NCBI GenBank assembly: GCA_002104895.1 | Contig: MCFG01000198.1 | Coordinates: 1 to 55,000, forward strand | Length of the DNA: 55,000 nt | Source: Anaeromyces robustus | Taxonomy: Eukaryota; Neocallimastigomycota; Neocallimastigomycetes; Neocallimastigales; Neocallimastigaceae | Direction of reading: 5' to 3' | In this document: positions 43,624 to 55,000 of the stretch, one piece after another | Numbering within the stretch: position 1 is the stretch's first letter | How the letters are laid out: each line of letters begins with the position of its first letter | The notes under the pieces: model-generated | What the model saw: only the letters and a program-made list of their open reading frames with translations | Told to the model about the DNA's origin: nothing | The model's database searches: none | Translations under genes and position numbers: made by a program

Positions 43624-44424
43624 AAAAAATGTATATATAATTTCTACGTTAGTGTAGAAAAAAGATACCCTTTTTTTATTTATTATTTTATAATATTAAT
43701 ATAATAAAATAGAAAATATAGAAAGAATTTACAAATTAAAAATATATAATAATAAAATATTTTATTATTATTATTATTTTTTTTTTTTTTTACTTTGTTA
43801 ATTAGAATTATATAAAAAAATATTTTTTTACACATCAAATTAATAGCAAATATGAAATATTTATTATAAAGCAATAAGTATGGTATAATTAATATTTTTT
43901 AGTATCTATTTTATTTATTTTTGTTTTTGTTTTACTTTGCCTTACTTTTTCTTTTTCTAACTTGTTTTTTTTCTTTTAGTTATTATTATTGTATACAATT
44001 AATAAAAATTACTATTCATTTATTATTAACATATTTTTAAATAAATTATATTTTTTGAATGAATAATTGAAAAATAAAAATAAAAAATAAAATATACTTT
44101 GAAATAATTAATAATAATAATAATTCTAAAAAAAATGAATGAACTATAATAACAGTAAATATTAAAAAACAATGCTGAATAAAATGAAAAATTGATATTG
44201 AATTTGCATTTTTATTTAAAATCAAAGTAAAAAACAATAAATATAAATTATTATTATAAAAAAAAAAAAAATAAAAGAAGAATAAATGAATGAAATATTT
44301 ATTTTTATATTAATTATAAGCTGTTATTAATTAAATTAATAGTATTGTTTCAAATCACAAATTTTGTTCAAGATTTATTTACAAGTAAGATATATTTCCT
44401 GTAATAGTTTTTTTTTTTTTTTTT
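43624..44424. other. Convergent spacer with a small hairpin
   Basis: Lies between the ends of the RS-rich gene (+) and the coiled-coil gene (-). A 7-bp hairpin (TTTCTAC, loop GTTAGT, GTAGAAA) near 43640-43660 is followed by a T run just after the RS-rich stop. A T homopolymer of about 18 precedes the coiled-coil stop. No coding signal is seen. Confidence 0.6.
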
Positions 44425-45998
44425 TTACATGACTTTTAATGCCTTTAATCTCATTCTACATCCGCCCATTTGTTTTTCAACTTCATCTAATTTTTCTTCA
44501 AGAATTTCTTTTCTTCTTTTATTTGAAGATGGTACTTTAACATATTCAGATTGTAATTGATCCTATTATATTGTAATTAATTGAAATTTTAACAATTTTA
44601 TATTATAATTTAACAATTTGTAATGACCTTTTTTAAAAATAATATAATAATATGATAATAAGAATAATAAAAAATAATAATATTCATATATACCTTTCTT
44701 AATGTTAATGATCTTAAGAGGTTTTCTAATTCTTTAGGTGACATTTGCATTAAAGAGTTCATATAACTGGTATGCCCATTATTAACAGCATTAGAAGTAT
44801 TAATTGGTATTTTTGAAGAACCATTATCAAATGAAACTCTATTATTTATGTATCTTTTTGGACTATTAGAATATGTAGATGAAGTAGAATAATTTGATAC
44901 ATTATCCCATCCGTAATTTAAACTTGATGATGATGGTATAGTTTTATTTTTATTTGAATAAACAGGAATATTTGAGTTTTTAAATGAAGAACGTATATTT
45001 GATTTATATGAGTCTTCCACTATACCATCATTTCCAAGATTAGTTGTAGTAGACCACTTAACATTTTTAATATCTGTAGTAGAATTAGAATTTCTTAAAT
45101 TTTTTGGAACAGAATATGATGAATATGAAACAAGATTATTACGAACTTTAGAAGATGATGGATAATCATTCATCATTATATCAGAATTAAATGACTTTTT
45201 ATATTTATATATAATTAAAAATATTAAATATTATAAATATTTGACATTAGTATATTAAAAAAAAAAATTAAAAATATTATTAGAAAATTAAAAAAAAAAA
45301 CAAAAACTATTATTTTAAAATATATACTTTTCTATCATCATTTTTATTTAATGGGGTATCTAATTTTCCTACAGGAGGATTAAATTGCAAATTCTATTTT
45401 TTAAATATATATGAAAAATATTATATTAACATTAATGATAGAATTATAAATAATATCATCATTTAATTTTTTTTTTAAAAGAATATCCATATTTATTATA
45501 TTATAAATATTAATTTTACTCTTAATTCAGCTCTAATTCTATCGTTTTCTTTATTTAATTGACTGTTTTGTTCTAATAATGTTCTTATTCTTCTTCCAAA
45601 TAAAGTTAATTCAGATTCACATTGATCATTTTTATTCTATAAATATATATAATAATATTATTAAATTATTAGTATTAATTTTGTAAAAATGATTTATCAC
45701 ATTTATAGTTATTAAATATTTAGTTTGTATTGATACTTACTCTTTCTTCATTTAATAATAATTTTATTTCATTATATTCATTTTCAATAACATCTTGAAC
45801 TGATTTTAATTTATTTAATTGATTAATATATTCTATAATATATACATAATATAGATAATTTAAATATAAATTATATTTAATATAATACAAAATATTAATA
45901 TTATATCATATTATATGATTATTATTATTATTATTATAATTTAAATATAAATTATATTTAATATAATACAAAATATTAATATTATATCATATTATATG

Positions 45999-46066
<68 letters not shown>

Positions 46067-47300
46067 CATTATTATCATTATTATTATTATTATTATTATT
46101 ATCCAAATATTTATTTATTATTGTCAAAAAATTAAAAAAAAATTACCATGATTCTTTTGAATAACTTCTTGCATTTGACTCGCCATATTTTGGGATTCTT
46201 CTTTATAAAATTTTTCTTTTGATGCCTCTATTTTTTTATTTTCTTCTTCTAATGATTTATTTATTTGTATAAGATGTTTATTTCCTTTTTTTAAATCATC
46301 ATTAACTTGCATTAATTCATTATTTGTGTCTTTTATTAATTTATTTTCTTGAAGTATTTCTTCATTTGACCGTTTTAGATCAATATAATATTGTTCTAGT
46401 TCTTTATATTTTTTAGACAATAAATTAAAATCACTTTCTAATTGTTGATATCCTTCTTGACTTTCTTTTAATTGATAAAGTGTTTCTTGATAAGTTCTTT
46501 TATTCTTACTATCATCTTGATGAAACTTCTTTATATTTTCTTCCATTTCTTTTATATAATTGTTTAATTGCATTTTTTCTTTATAATCTTGTGCTTGAAT
46601 TTCTTTTATTTTTTTAAATTCATCTTTCCAATTTAATCGTTCCATTTCCACTTTATCTTGAAAACAATCAAATTCCTTCTGTAATTGAACTTTTTCATCT
46701 TCCGAAAAGTTTAATGAATCATGAAGTTGACTAATAATGTTTCTTGCTTGTACTAATTCATGAGTTAAATGTGCAATTTTTTTATCAGAAGAATTCACAT
46801 CAATTAATTCTTCTTCAATTTGTTGGTGAATTCTTCGTCTTGATAGAGTTGGTGATATAGATAATAACTCATGAATATCTCTATTATGAGTTCTAGGAGA
46901 AATATTATTTTTATTTAATATTTTATTTATATAATCGCTATCACTATATATATCTATACCAGAATTAGATATAGCATTAGTAATTGCTTCATTTATTTTA
47001 TTACTACTATTGACTAAAAATTGTTGTTGATTTTTATCCAATTCAGATAAATATGAAGGATTATTATTATTGATGTTGCTATTATCTACATTATTATTAC
47101 TTTCTTTACTATCTTTATTATTATTATTATTATTATTATTATAATTATTATCATGGTAAATATCATTATTTGTATCACTGTTAAAGTTAGTATCATTTTC
47201 ATTATTATTAATATTACTGATGTTATAACTATTGTTATTTTTATTATTTTTATTAATGTCAATAGATATATCAATATTATTATCATTATTATCATCATCA

Positions 47301-47358
<58 letters not shown>

Positions 47359-47434
47359 CATTATTATTATCGTTATTATTATTATTATTATTATCATTAT
47401 TATTATTATTATCATTATTATTATTATTATTATC

Positions 47435-47485
<51 letters not shown>

Positions 47486-47893
47486 ATTATTATTTCTTAT
47501 TAAATGTTTAGGAGATATATTTTGTTTCCTTGGAGGTTCATATTCACTATTTGATATTTGTTTTTTTGATTCATTAAGATTAGTATATTCATTAATTATA
47601 GGAGAAGACGTCTCATTAATAGATTTATCTTCTTTTGGTCCATTTACTACTTCCTGTTGAATTTTGTCTTTATTTTCTATACAAATAATTTCATGTTCTA
47701 TTTTAGATTTTCTACTTTTATGATCACTCATATTTCTTTGGAGATGAGCTAAACGAGAATTATCTAAATCATTCTCATTGTTATTAACTATAACTGATTC
47801 TGTGAAATTTAATGGAGAGGATAATTCAGTTGTAGTATTATTATTATCATTATTATAATTATTACTATTTTTGTTGCTATTGTTAATATTATC

Positions 47894-47958
<65 letters not shown>

Positions 47959-48317
47959 CTTGAGTATTAATATTATTATTGTGAATATCATTATCTAATT
48001 CTGTTACAGTTGTATCTTTTGTAATATTTATATCTTCATTTTCATTTGATATATAAGATTCCTGAACATTATTTGAATTAGAAGAAGATGTTATAAGATT
48101 TTCATTAGTTTGTGTTGTTTGTTTTATTGTATCAACCTCAGAAGCAATTTCACTTTCAACTTCCGATGCTTCTGAAGATGAAACTGGTATAAAGATAGAT
48201 TTGGAAGGTAATAAATCAATATGTTTATTATAATTCAAAACTTCCTGAGATAAAATAGTATTTGTTACAACAGCATCATTTGCCGGTATTAAAACAGGAA
48301 AAGATTGTACTGTTCCT

Positions 48318-48354
<37 letters not shown>

Positions 48355-48417
48355 CATAATTATTATTATTATCATAATTATTATTATTATCACTATTATT
48401 ATTATTATTATTATTAC

Positions 48418-48459
<42 letters not shown>

Positions 48460-49593
48460 CTATATTTTGGTCGTGATCATTTTTACTCATTTTTATAGAA
48501 TTTTCTTTATCAGTAGTTGTATTTAGAATTGATTTTTGTTCTTGATAATAATTATTATCATCATCATCTATTTTTGTTGAAGGTTGTATATTTTCTAGAT
48601 CATCATTTCTTAATATTTTACTATCATAATCATTATTATATTCAAGAAATTCACTTAAACTTTCTTTTTCATTATTATTTTTATTATTTATTATATTGTT
48701 TTCAATAATAATCTCTTCAGAGTCAGAAAATGATTGAGGTGAAGATAAATAAGATTGAGTAGGATTAATTGGATTATTATAAGATGATTGTCCATTGAAA
48801 AATTCTGCTGTATTTATAAAATTTTTTGGAATATTTTTCTCACTTAAACTCATGTATTTTTTATCAAAATTTTTAGATAATATTTTATCAACATCTTCTA
48901 TAATACTTTGATTTTCTGAATTATATAATAATTCCATAGTACTATGTGCATATTTTGGATTTGTTGATGATGACGCAGATACAAAATTATATGATTTTTT
49001 CTTAGAAGGAGAATATGATATAACACTTTGATAATGACTTGTAGAATCTTCAACATTTTCATCATCACTCAAAGTATAACTAATTACAGTACTTTCTTCT
49101 GGGTTTTCTTTAGATCCAATATTTTTTATTGGTGATATTGATGATGATCGTGCATTATCCTTTTGAATTACTTTAGGATCATTTACTTCAATTTTTTCAT
49201 CTTCATTTTTAATATCAGGTGTTATGTCTTCCTCTTTTAAATCAGATTCTATTAATATCGAATTAGTTGTATCTTCATCATTTGGTATTTCTAATTGATT
49301 AAAATCTGTTGTATTTACCAATGCTTCTAAATCTTGATCCTTAGAGTTTTGAAGTTTTTCATTAAAAATTTTCGATAAGTTTTCTTTTTTATTTTCTGAT
49401 GTATTATCTAGTGACATAATAATATTTTTTAATATTTGTTGTTCCTTTTCTTTTAAATTATTATTTTCATCATTATCATGATTATTGACACTTATACTAT
49501 CATCAATATCATTATTATCATTATTTTCATTTTTATCATTTATACTATCATCAATATCATTATTACTATTATTTTCATTTTTATCATTTATAC

Positions 49594-49630
<37 letters not shown>

Positions 49631-50706
49631 GTTATTGCTATCTGTTATATCAAGAGAAGTATCATCAACATTTTTAATTTCATTATTACTACTATTAGAA
49701 TTCTTTTTAATTTTTTGATTATCTTTTTCTTTATTACGATTTTGAATTTTTTTATAAGATAAAGATGAAGATTTTGATACACTTTGACTGAAAAATTGAC
49801 GAATTTTTGATAATTTATTTTCTTTACTTAATTTACTATTTGATTTTAACTCTGATGTATTTTTTAGTTTTTGTGGTGATTTTAATAATAATTTTTGAGA
49901 TTGTTGAGATCTTATTGGGGATGATTGTTGTACTTTTTTTGATGGTGATAAAGACATAACTGTTGGTTTTATTGTATTTATTTTTTCACTTTCTTCTTCT
50001 TCTTCTTCTTCTTCTTCTTCTTCTATCACATTTTTATTAATATCAATTCTTGTTTTTTCTGTTTTTTTTCCTTCTCTTTCTTTTTCTTTACTTTCTTCTT
50101 GTGAACTTTCAGAAATCATAGATATATCAGATGGATGAATACTCATTGGTTCATCATCTTCATCTTTATAAGCTTCCATACTATTAAATGAATAATAACT
50201 ATTTCCAGGATTAATATCATCATTAATAGTATTCTGAGAAGAAATTACTGAAGGAAATCTTTTTTGAATTGGAACTTTATTATTTGAATTCATATCTTCT
50301 TCCACTATTTCTCTTTTATCTTCTCCTTGTTCACTTCCCATCAAAGTTTCATCACTATTTTTTACAGTATTTTTTGTTGAAGTTTTACTACTTGATGATG
50401 CAGCATATACTTCTTTATTGTAAAGTTTGTTTTTATTATTATCAATAGGAAGTAATGAAGATATATTATTATTATAACTATCATCATCATCATCATTATT
50501 ATTATAATTTCTAATATTTAATAATTTAGTATTAGAAATATCATCATTATCATCATTATCATTTTTATAATTTGTTGTATATATATAAGGAGGTAATTCT
50601 GTAGAATAAAATTCTGTATTATTTTTTATTTCTAAATTCATTCCCACTATTTCATCATCTATTATATCACCTACATTAGATACATGTTTGATTTTTGTCA
50701 TATTTA

Positions 50707-50764
<58 letters not shown>

Positions 50765-51240
50765 TTCTATTTGAGCTTTAATATGTTCGTTTTTATTTTT
50801 GGTTTGTATTATCTTTTGTTTTAATGAATTTTTTAAAGAATTATTTGTATTGGCATATTGACTAAATATATATATATATTAATAATAATATTCAATAATT
50901 AATATATATTTTTTAATTTATGATTTATTATTTTAAAAACATGTAACAAAATATATTAAAAATTTTATATATATCATAAAATACCTTTCATTTGAAATTC
51001 TTTGGTTATTGGGAATTAAAAAATTCTTTCCTAATAAAAATAAAAATATATAAAAATAAATATATTTTTCAAATTAAAATATTATCATATTCAATTTATT
51101 TTATGTAATATTAGTTTATTTTAATTATTTTTGTAAATGTAATATGTCATTTATATTATATATTTTCCGATATATTCAAAATAACATAATTTTATTTAAA
51201 TAATACTATTAAATAATTTACTTTTATTTGACAAAGCCAT
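44425..51240 (-). CDS. Large Asn-rich coiled-coil protein, possibly cytoskeletal or centriolar
   Basis: Eight exons (plus coordinates, 5' to 3'): 51240-51222, 51030-50985, 50861-46147, 45832-45741, 45636-45520, 45393-45328, 45194-44694 and 44562-44425, giving about 1,897 residues. The start is MALSNKRKNFLIPNNQ across two tiny exons. The large exon stays open upstream of its first internal ATG at 50701, through a poly-Asn run, so that ATG is probably not the start. Residues about 75-1350 are Ser/Asn/Asp/Glu-rich low complexity with several long Asn runs encoded by AAT arrays. From about 1379 to 1663 there is a continuous coiled coil (KKIAHLTHELVQARNIISQL onward). A Ser/Asn-rich block follows. 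The last 60 residues form a charged helix pair (MSPKELENLLRSLTLRK, then DQLQSEYVKV). That ending recalls animal centriolar coiled-coil proteins; this resemblance is from memory and unproven. Confidence 0.75.
45857..46105. repeat. Intronic tandem duplication plus (ATT)n array
   Basis: Within intron 3 of the coiled-coil gene (45833-46146), a unit of about 80 bp (AATTTAAATATAAATTATAT through ATCATATTATATGATT) occurs twice in direct tandem, each copy ending in ATT units. The second copy's ATT tract has grown to about 100 bp with a few ATC units. Confidence 0.85.
47300..47484. repeat. Coding ATT/AAT array encoding poly-Asn
   Basis: A triplet array inside the large exon of the coiled-coil gene, coding on the minus strand for about 60 residues of Asn with scattered Asp. 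Similar coding arrays lie near 47905-47957, 48319-48459 and 49589-49635. Triplet periodicity preserves the frame. Confidence 0.9.
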
Positions 51241-51864
51241 ATATTTTATTCTTTTATTAAAAACAGAAGTTGTTTATTAGTTATGAGTGTATATTTTATA
51301 AATATATATGCTATAAAATATAAATTTAAATTAAATGAATTGAAATTTCATAATAACTTTTATATAAAATTTTTTTTTTTAAAAAAATATATATTATTTA
51401 GAATATTAACATATATTTTTTGCTTTATTTATCATTTAAAGATATATATATATTTTAAATAATAACAGTATGTATTATAAATATTGTTATTTATATAGTA
51501 TTTTCTTTATCTTTCTTATTTCTTTTGTAATACAAAAAAAAATGATAGTAAAAAAAAAGAAACAATAAAATGTGTTTTTGAATTTTTATAATTTTATAAT
51601 TATTAAAAACTCTTAAAAATTTTATACAATCGAATTAATTTTTTAATAATATATTGTAATTTATTTAATGTTGAAAATTTAAATATATTTTTTTATTAAA
51701 AATTATTTTTTTTAATTATGAAAAATTTTTAAATTAATTAAAAAGTTGTTACTTTTATTTTTTTTTTTTTATATATATAAAATTTAAAATTTAATATTCT
51801 ATAGTAAATAATATATATAATAATTGTGTAATTTAATAATGATTATTATTAAAATAAAATAATA

Positions 51865-51931
<67 letters not shown>

Positions 51932-51940
51932 CTAAATTAA

Positions 51941-51996
<56 letters not shown>

Positions 51997-52897
51997 ACTA
52001 ATTAGCATTGATAATAATAATCAAATATTTGTTATAAAACAATATTATATAATATATAAATAATAAAATATAATAAAATATAGACAATATTTTTAATTTA
52101 ATTAAAGTATAAATCAAGGGTTAGATTGATAATAATACAGATAAATAGAAATTTTTTAATATTAAATCAAAAAATGATTATTACACTATTTACAAATAAA
52201 AAACAAGTTCAAAATCTTTCTTTTTCTTTTTTTTTTTTTTTAAATATTAAATGCTTTTATTAATTCATTATTATTGTTGTTAATATTTTTTTAAATAAAT
52301 ATTTAAAAAAAAAAAACAAAATAGTTATAATTAATAAATAAATTAAATATATGATAAATATAATTATGATAATAATTATTTTACCTAAATAAATATTAAA
52401 TAAGAATTATTATAATTATAATTAATTATATATTATTATTATTTTTTTTTTTAAAAAAAAAAAAAAAATGAAAAATGAAAATGAAAAATATATATCAAAC
52501 TATACTAAATATAAAAGAATAATGTATTTTTTACATTTCATTTTTTTACTTTATTATATATAACAGTATAATATTTAGATATTATCATAACAATTAAGAA
52601 AAATTATGATAATAATAGTTATAAAAAAAAAAAAAAAAAAAAAAAAAAGGTAGTTTAAGTAAAACTAAACTAACATTAAAACATTTATTTAAAATAATTA
52701 CAAATAAATGTTATAAATGCATTTATATTAGTAGGATTTTATATATCCTATATAAAATGCAAAAAAAAAAAAAAGATATAAATGTATCATAAACATAATA
52801 TTAATGATCATTAATAATTTAATGTAATAAATCTATTGTAATTTTAAGAATATAATTATATATATTCTTATAAAGTAATAACAATAATATTTTATTA
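51241..52897. other. AT-rich spacer with AAAT array
   Basis: Upstream of the coiled-coil gene and downstream of the exonuclease, both on the minus strand. An AAAT array at about 51866-51993 is broken once near 51929-51942. A poly(A) of about 27 lies near 52622-52648. No coding signal is seen on either strand. Confidence 0.65.
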
Positions 52898-54315
52898 CTA
52901 ATAAGATGTTTTGTTATTATTGTGATTATTATAATTATTGTTGTTATTGTTGTTACTGTTATTGTGATTATTATAATTATTATTATTATTACCGTGATTA
53001 CTATAACTATTGTTATTATTGTATTTATTTAAATTTCTACTTTTTTTATGTATAACATTTTTTGAACTTCTTCTTTGACTATTTCTTTTATTATTAAAAT
53101 TTCCTCCTCCGTTATCGTTCTTATTAGTATTACCATTCATATTCATATTATTATTATTATTGTTATTATTATTATTATTAGATCTATTATTCTTATTATA
53201 ATTCTTGTTGTTTCCATTTCCATTATTTTGACGATTTGAATCCATATTAACTAAAATTGAATTAGTTTCAGCAATATCACTTTCACTATCACTTTTAGTA
53301 GTTTGACTTCCATCAAAACTATTATTATTACTATTAACATTATTCGTATTATTATTTGTAGCACCATTACCATTTGATTTTGTATTTTTATTATTATTAG
53401 CCTTTATTTTTTTTGGTGGTTTATAATTCATTATTTGTTCATATTTAGGATTACTTGAAAAATCAAATCTCTTAATAATTTCCAAAAAAACTTGCATTGT
53501 GTAATAGGCATCATTACCTATTAAAAAATATATAATATTAATAAATGAATAAAAAATAAATAAATAAATATATATATATATAAAAGTTAATAAAATGAAT
53601 TAATATAAATAGTATTATGAATTATGACAAATTATAATAAATCTTATTCTTAGATTTTAATTTTTTATTTACCAGCGTTATGCAATTTTTCATATGGTAA
53701 TTCTAATTTTTTCAAACATTTTTCTAAACCCAGTGGTTTTGTTAAGAAAAATCCTGAAAAAAGATCCATTGTTTCAATAATTCCATAGTCATCGATTTTT
53801 GATCCATTACCATTCATTTTTTTAAATTTTGAAACATCAACCTTAATTTTTTTTAAGAAACGTATATCATTATTGATGCCATGGCCTACTAAATAGTTTA
53901 CTTTATCAAAATCGTTTTTTAATTCTTTATAGATATCATTTAGTTTTATAATTTCTGATTCTCCAAAATTATAATGCTCTTTATTATCTGGAACGTATCT
54001 TCCATTTTTATAGTGCTTATACTCTTCTACAATGGCATGCTTTTTTTTTATAATTTCACCATTTTTTTTGAAAAGACACCATCCAAATTCTGTTAAATAA
54101 TCGTGATTTCTTTCATAAGCTTCAATATCTAAACAAATATATAATTTATCATCATCTATTTTTTCTTTGATTGCTTCAATTAATTTAATGCGATTTTGTA
54201 ATTTTTCAGGTTTTTCATAAGATTTGTCAGCAGGATTAAGTAAACCTACTGGAAGAACACAATTATCATCACTACTACCGTTTGCTATAATTGGATCACT
54301 ATCTAGTTCTTTCAT
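52898..54315 (-). CDS. DEDDh exonuclease of the Gfd2/YDR514C type with Asn-rich tail
   Basis: Two exons, 54315-53673 and 53517-52898, give 420 residues; the join reads LHNAG|NDAYYT. The nuclease fold covers about 55-235. Predicted metal-binding residues are Asp63 and Glu65 (CLDIEA), Asp150 (GHGINNDIRFL), and His212 with Asp217 (LHNAGNDAYYT), which together make a complete DEDDh set. The segment ETMDLFSGF lies between them. This arrangement fits the Gfd2/YDR514C-like RNase-H-fold exonucleases of fungi, whose substrates are poorly defined. The C-terminal 180 residues are Asn-rich with basic patches (RRSSKNVIHKKSRNLNKY), possibly nucleic-acid binding. The ATG at 54315 is the first in frame. Confidence 0.8.
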
Positions 54316-55000
54316 GATAATTAAATACGAAAATTAAATTTAAATTTTTCCACTCTCTTCTTTAATATTATGATTTATGTATTGTTTATTTATTATTATT
54401 AAAAATGTGTTATGGTATTATTTATCTATATGATTAGTTTTTAATATCACTATTATATTTTTATATTAAATATATTTAATTTCAAATGATTTTTAACATT
54501 CTAAATTAAACTTAAAATATATATATATATATAAAAGAATAATAAATTAATATAATAATTAATTAATAATTATTTATAAATAAAATTTTTGATTTTTCTA
54601 GTAAAAAAAAATATTTTAAATTTATTATTTATTTATATATTTTAATCTTTTAATGTAAAATGAAAAAAAAAAAGATTATATAATAAATTTTTATATTATA
54701 ATTAATTATTATGACAAATTCTTATATTTTATTCTCAATATTATTCTTTAATACTTTATATCTATCTATCTATATATTTATTTATTATTTATTTATTTTA
54801 TTAATTATCATTTTTTTTATTCTATTTTTTTGTTAATTTATATTATATTATTTTTTTTTTCCTAATCTTTGAATCTTTCTTTTTTTAATATTAAAATAGA
54901 ATTTTTTTTTTTTTTATTATTTTTTTATTTTTTTATATTGTTGTTAATCTTATTCAAATATCAAAAACATTTACATATATCTAAAATATCTTTAAATTTT
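54316..55000. other. AT-rich end of window
   Basis: Presumed promoter of the exonuclease gene. It contains long T tracts and TATCTATC runs near 54760-54770. No gene is seen before the window ends. Confidence 0.55.

Noticed and set aside
47086-49762. Several poly-Ile, poly-Leu and poly-Tyr frames on both strands
   Set aside because: They are alternative readings of the AAT arrays in the large coiled-coil exon.

Overview
The window looks like a contig of nuclear DNA from an anaerobic gut fungus (Neocallimastigomycota; genus not resolvable from the sequence). It is extremely AT-rich, with long AAT/ATT and AAAT/ATTT microsatellites, small GT-AG introns, poly-Asn runs in proteins, and a multidomain xylanase carrying fungal (CBM10-like) dockerins. 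The other main gene types are class C G-protein-coupled receptors with a bacterial solute-binding-protein ectodomain, giant ankyrin-repeat proteins, and conserved eukaryotic housekeeping genes. All exon models here were built by reading frames and splice sites by hand; exon phases close exactly in every multi-exon model given.

Layout. 83-7305 (+): two tandem five-exon receptor genes with matching exon lengths, separated by an AAAT array and a degenerate third copy of exon 2. 8279-9133 (-): a small intronless alpha/beta hydrolase. 9940-16891 (-): a giant ankyrin-repeat gene split into two reading frames by one base in a 9-A run. 16892-20242: tandem repeats and broken relics of an unrecognised Asn-rich gene family in both orientations. 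20243-21333 (+): TIM23-like inner-membrane protein translocase. 22428-25265 (-): secreted GH11-dockerin-dockerin-GH11-CE4 enzyme. 25266-31972: about 6.7 kb without a recognisable gene, full of microsatellites, minisatellites and inverted repeats. 31973-35287 (+): ten-exon PEX5, the peroxisomal PTS1 receptor. 36303-41004 (-): fifteen-exon TEL2/TELO2. 41554-43623 (+): unrecognised RS-rich protein, divergent from TEL2. 44425-51240 (-): eight-exon, roughly 1,900-residue Asn-rich coiled-coil protein. 52898-54315 (-): two-exon DEDDh exonuclease of the Gfd2/YDR514C type.

Functional reading. The receptors and the xylanase fit a plant-biomass lifestyle, sensing extracellular solutes and degrading acetylated xylan, probably in a cellulosome. 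TIM23 and PEX5 describe two separate organelle import routes (hydrogenosome and a peroxisome-like compartment). TEL2, the RS protein, the coiled-coil protein and the exonuclease are nuclear or cytoskeletal housekeeping functions. The most unusual items are the paired solute-binding-protein/GPCR fusions with a conserved C-terminal tail motif, the almost identical twin GH11 domains inside a trifunctional enzyme, a complete PEX5 in a presumed anaerobic fungus, and the one-base frameshift in the ankyrin gene.
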